From NCBI RefSeq assembly GCF_002000365.1, contig NZ_MVBK01000010.1, positions 6,773 to 42,432 on the forward strand: a stretch of 35,660 nt of DNA, given 5' to 3'. The DNA is from Thioalkalivibrio denitrificans (GTDB taxonomy: Bacteria; Pseudomonadota; Gammaproteobacteria; Ectothiorhodospirales; Ectothiorhodospiraceae). A model generated the notes under the pieces. The model ran no database searches. It saw only the letters and a list, made by a program, of their open reading frames with translations, and had not been told where the DNA came from. A program made the position numbers and the translations under genes. Positions 34,115 to 35,660 of the stretch are shown piece after piece; position 1 is the stretch's first letter; each line of letters begins with the position of its first letter.

Positions 34115-34834
34115 ATGACGAAGTATCTGGGACTCGACGGCTGCAGGGCCGGCTGGTTCATGGTCTCCATGGACGAGGACGGTGATGCTGACTTCAGGAT
34201 GCTGTGTGCCATTGATGAACTGTCCGCATATCTCCCGGATGCGGCAGTCGCGCTGATTGATGTGCCCATCGGGTTGCGTGGTCGGCACACGGACGAGCGG
34301 CAGTGCGACCGGGAGGCGCGCAAGCGGCTTCCCCCCGGTCGCAAATCGAGCGTGTTTCCTGCGCCCTCCCGTTGCGCCCTGGATGGCAATTCATATGCGG
34401 AGGCCAGCGAGCTCAACAGGGCGTGCACCGGCCGCGGGCTTTCCCGGCAGACGTTCGCCATCATTCCGAAGATATGCGAGGTGGACCGGTTTATGGGGGT
34501 GACGCCCTACCGACACAAGGTCCGCGAGATTCACCCGGAGGTGTGCTTCTGGGCGCTGAACGGCGAGAGGGCGATGACGTTCAGGAAGAAGAGCCGGGCG
34601 GGTTACGAGGAACGGTTGGCCGTCCTGGAGCGTTACTGTCCCGGTGCCGCCAGCCTCGTGGCCCGTGCCCTTGGGACATACAGGCGGCGTGAGGTGGCGC
34701 GGGACGACGTTCTGGATGCCTTCGTGGGTGCGGTGACGGCCGCACACCATGGCTCGCTTAAGCAGGTTCCCGACGTTCCGGAACGGGATGAGACAGGGTT
34801 GCCGATGGAGATCGTGTTCGCGATGACGGTATAG
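34115..34834 (+). CDS. DUF429 family protein, predicted RNase H-like nuclease
   Basis: 239 residues from ATG 34115 behind AGAGGA; an in-frame ATG at 34028 would translate a palindromic repeat and was rejected. Family marks are YLGLDGCRAGW (first acidic residue of an RNase H-like core), ALIDVPIGL with a second aspartate, RQCDREARKRLPPGRKSSVFPAPSR, REIHPEVCFWALNG, and DDVLDAFVGAVTA near the C-terminus. Members are predicted nucleases of unknown substrate. Neighbours give no clue: a tRNA-scar region upstream and a lipoprotein gene downstream. Confidence 0.88.
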   Translation: MTKYLGLDGCRAGWFMVSMDEDGDADFRMLCAIDELSAYLPDAAVALIDVPIGLRGRHTDERQCDREARKRLPPGRKSSVFPAPSRCALDGNSYAEASELNRACTGRGLSRQTFAIIPKICEVDRFMGVTPYRHKVREIHPEVCFWALNGERAMTFRKKSRAGYEERLAVLERYCPGAASLVARALGTYRRREVARDDVLDAFVGAVTAAHHGSLKQVPDVPERDETGLPMEIVFAMTV

Positions 34835-34918
34835 GCCTTCGCGTGCCGGAAAGGGCGCACGGTTTCCGGCTCATGCAACAGGTACACTGCCCATTCCTCG
34901 GGTGAGTGGAGCACGCTG

Positions 34919-35398
34919 ATGATCGTGTTTCGTCGTTGCGGTTCGGTATTGTTCCTGCTGCTTTATTTGGTGCTTCTTCACGGCTGCGCTTCCATGCTAG
35001 CCCGGACCGAGCCGCCGCGGGTTCACCTGGTGGGATTGCAGCTCCAGCAGATGGACCTGTTCGAGCAGCGGTACCTGGTCCGACTGCGGGTACAGAATCC
35101 CAACGATTTTCCCTTGAGGGTCCGGGGGCTGGATTTCCGGGTGGATATCGATGGAGAGCGGTTTGCCGACGGCGTGTCCAATCGACCGCTGGAGGTGCCG
35201 GCCTTCGGCGAGGCGCTGGCGGAGGTGGAGGTGTCGTCGAGCCTGTGGTCGCTGGCGCGCCGGTTGCGTGATGCGGGTGAGGCGGGTGTCGGGGCGATGG
35301 AGTATCGGCTGCACGGGCGAGTTGCCCTCACGGGGTACGCGGTGCCGCTCGGCTTCGAGTCTTCCGGAAACCTGGGCGCGCTGGTTCCGGTGCGTTGA
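34919..35398 (+). CDS. LEA-type (WHy domain) lipoprotein
   Basis: 159 residues from ATG 34919 with GGAG nine bases upstream. The N-terminus is a lipoprotein signal: hydrophobic ~9-20, then LLHGC with the lipidated C23 (the His at -2 is slightly unusual). The rest matches the LEA_2/WHy pattern, including VGLQLQQMDLFEQRYLVRLRVQNPNDFPLRVRGLDF, in which the NPN motif is characteristic, and a beta-rich tail. Such proteins are linked to desiccation or osmotic stress, though bacterial functions are poorly known. Likely attached to the inner leaflet of the outer membrane. Confidence 0.88.
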   Translation: MIVFRRCGSVLFLLLYLVLLHGCASMLARTEPPRVHLVGLQLQQMDLFEQRYLVRLRVQNPNDFPLRVRGLDFRVDIDGERFADGVSNRPLEVPAFGEALAEVEVSSSLWSLARRLRDAGEAGVGAMEYRLHGRVALTGYAVPLGFESSGNLGALVPVR

Positions 35399-35464
35399 GT
35401 TTCTTTGGTGTCTGAAACCGGCTTCGTGTGGAACACCTGTCTGGCCAGGGGCTCAAGCCACATC

Positions 35465-35539
35465 GTAGGCGCGGTGACCCCGCCGCGAATGCCCCGGCAC
35501 GATTGATCTCCGCCTTCGGCCCGAGGGCGGGCCTCCTAC
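35465..35539. repeat. Inverted pair of GTAG-type REP units
   Basis: GTAGGCGCGGTGACCCCGCC and GCGAAT (35465-35490) is a short imperfect stem-loop opening with GTAG. CGCCTTCGGCCCGAGGGCGG through CCTCCTAC (35511-35539) is a unit in the opposite direction, ending in the CTAC complement. Convergent REP pairs of this kind are usually spread by RAYT-family enzymes; none is in the window. Confidence 0.7.
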
Positions 35540-35561
35540 ATGCGGTACCGAGATATGGGTA

Positions 35562-35578
35562 TGAGATATGCGGGCTAG
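35562..35578. repeat. Solo end of the 180-bp palindromic repeat
   Basis: TGAGATATGCGGGCTAG is identical to the terminal inverted repeat of the elements at 7580 and 18081, here without the rest. A shorter GAGATATG lies just before it (35550-35557). Either a decayed copy or the trace of an excision. Confidence 0.6.
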
Positions 35579-35636
35579 ATGTGATCTCTCAATACGTTGT
35601 TCATCCGGGGTGAGCTGCTGGCAGGCAGGACCGATT

Positions 35637-35660
35637 GTAGGAGCCCAGCCCTCTGGGCGA
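35637..35660. repeat. GTAG-type REP unit cut by the window edge
   Basis: GTAGGAGCCCAGCCCTCTGG and GCGA reads as the start of a third GTAG unit (stem GCCCAG.. / CTGGGC) and continues beyond the window. Confidence 0.65.

Overview
The window is GC-rich gammaproteobacterial chromosome. Three things point there: the block mutS / cinA(pncC) / thpR / recA / recX / alaS / lysC / csrA / tRNA-Ser(GCU), an fdxA close to mutS, and the gene styles. The overall look fits Chromatiales/Ectothiorhodospiraceae-like bacteria, but the genus cannot be fixed from the sequence alone. No rRNA, CRISPR array, complete transposase or phage gene was found.

Layout. 1-2975 (minus): a PilZ protein overlapping an adenylate-ligase/ACP/acyltransferase fusion that runs off the left edge. 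3219-6294 (plus): PolX, a YIP1-type membrane protein and a DJ-1/PfpI protein. 6353-7588 (minus): an LplT-like MFS protein whose start codon lies in a 180-bp palindromic repeat. 8059-8793 (plus): gpmA. 8836-12950 (minus): a fused beta-phosphoglucomutase/trehalose-phosphatase overlapping a GH65 phosphorylase by 4 bp, which together could convert trehalose-6-phosphate to glucose and glucose-6-phosphate. 13365-14645 (plus): an HtrA-type protease. 14646-15015: a nest of intergenic repeats. 15016-25103 (minus): a SYLF protein, an AddB-like Fe-S nuclease carrying an in-frame 60-codon repeat insert, fdxA, bcsS, bcsA and mutS. 25475-33551 (plus): a host-attachment-family protein, a second stand-alone PilZ protein, pncC, thpR, recA, recX, alaS, lysC and csrA. 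33636-33726: tRNA-Ser, followed by a scarred region with four abutting hairpins and a terminator. 34115-35398 (plus): a DUF429 protein and a LEA-type lipoprotein. The right edge holds GTAG-type REP units.

The main unexpected signal is palindromic repeats placed at the borders of, or inside, protein genes. Two 180-bp copies (7580-7759 and 18081-18260) differ at about 16 positions with no indels. One contributes the MFS start codon; the other is translated in frame inside the nuclease. A 168-bp element (31749-31916) has the same three-tier fold-back layout and related ends, and it supplies the last codons and stop of alaS. Unrelated fold-back repeats overlap the stop codons of recX and mutS. 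A second candidate is the four-hairpin stretch just downstream of csrA and tRNA-Ser; two of its loops carry GGA, the core of CsrA binding sites.

Functional themes are DNA repair (PolX, MutS, RecA, RecX, AddB-like), cyclic-di-GMP output (two PilZ proteins plus the PilZ domain of BcsA, which has a perfect CRP-type palindrome upstream), trehalose/glucose phosphate metabolism, and acyl-lipid remodelling.
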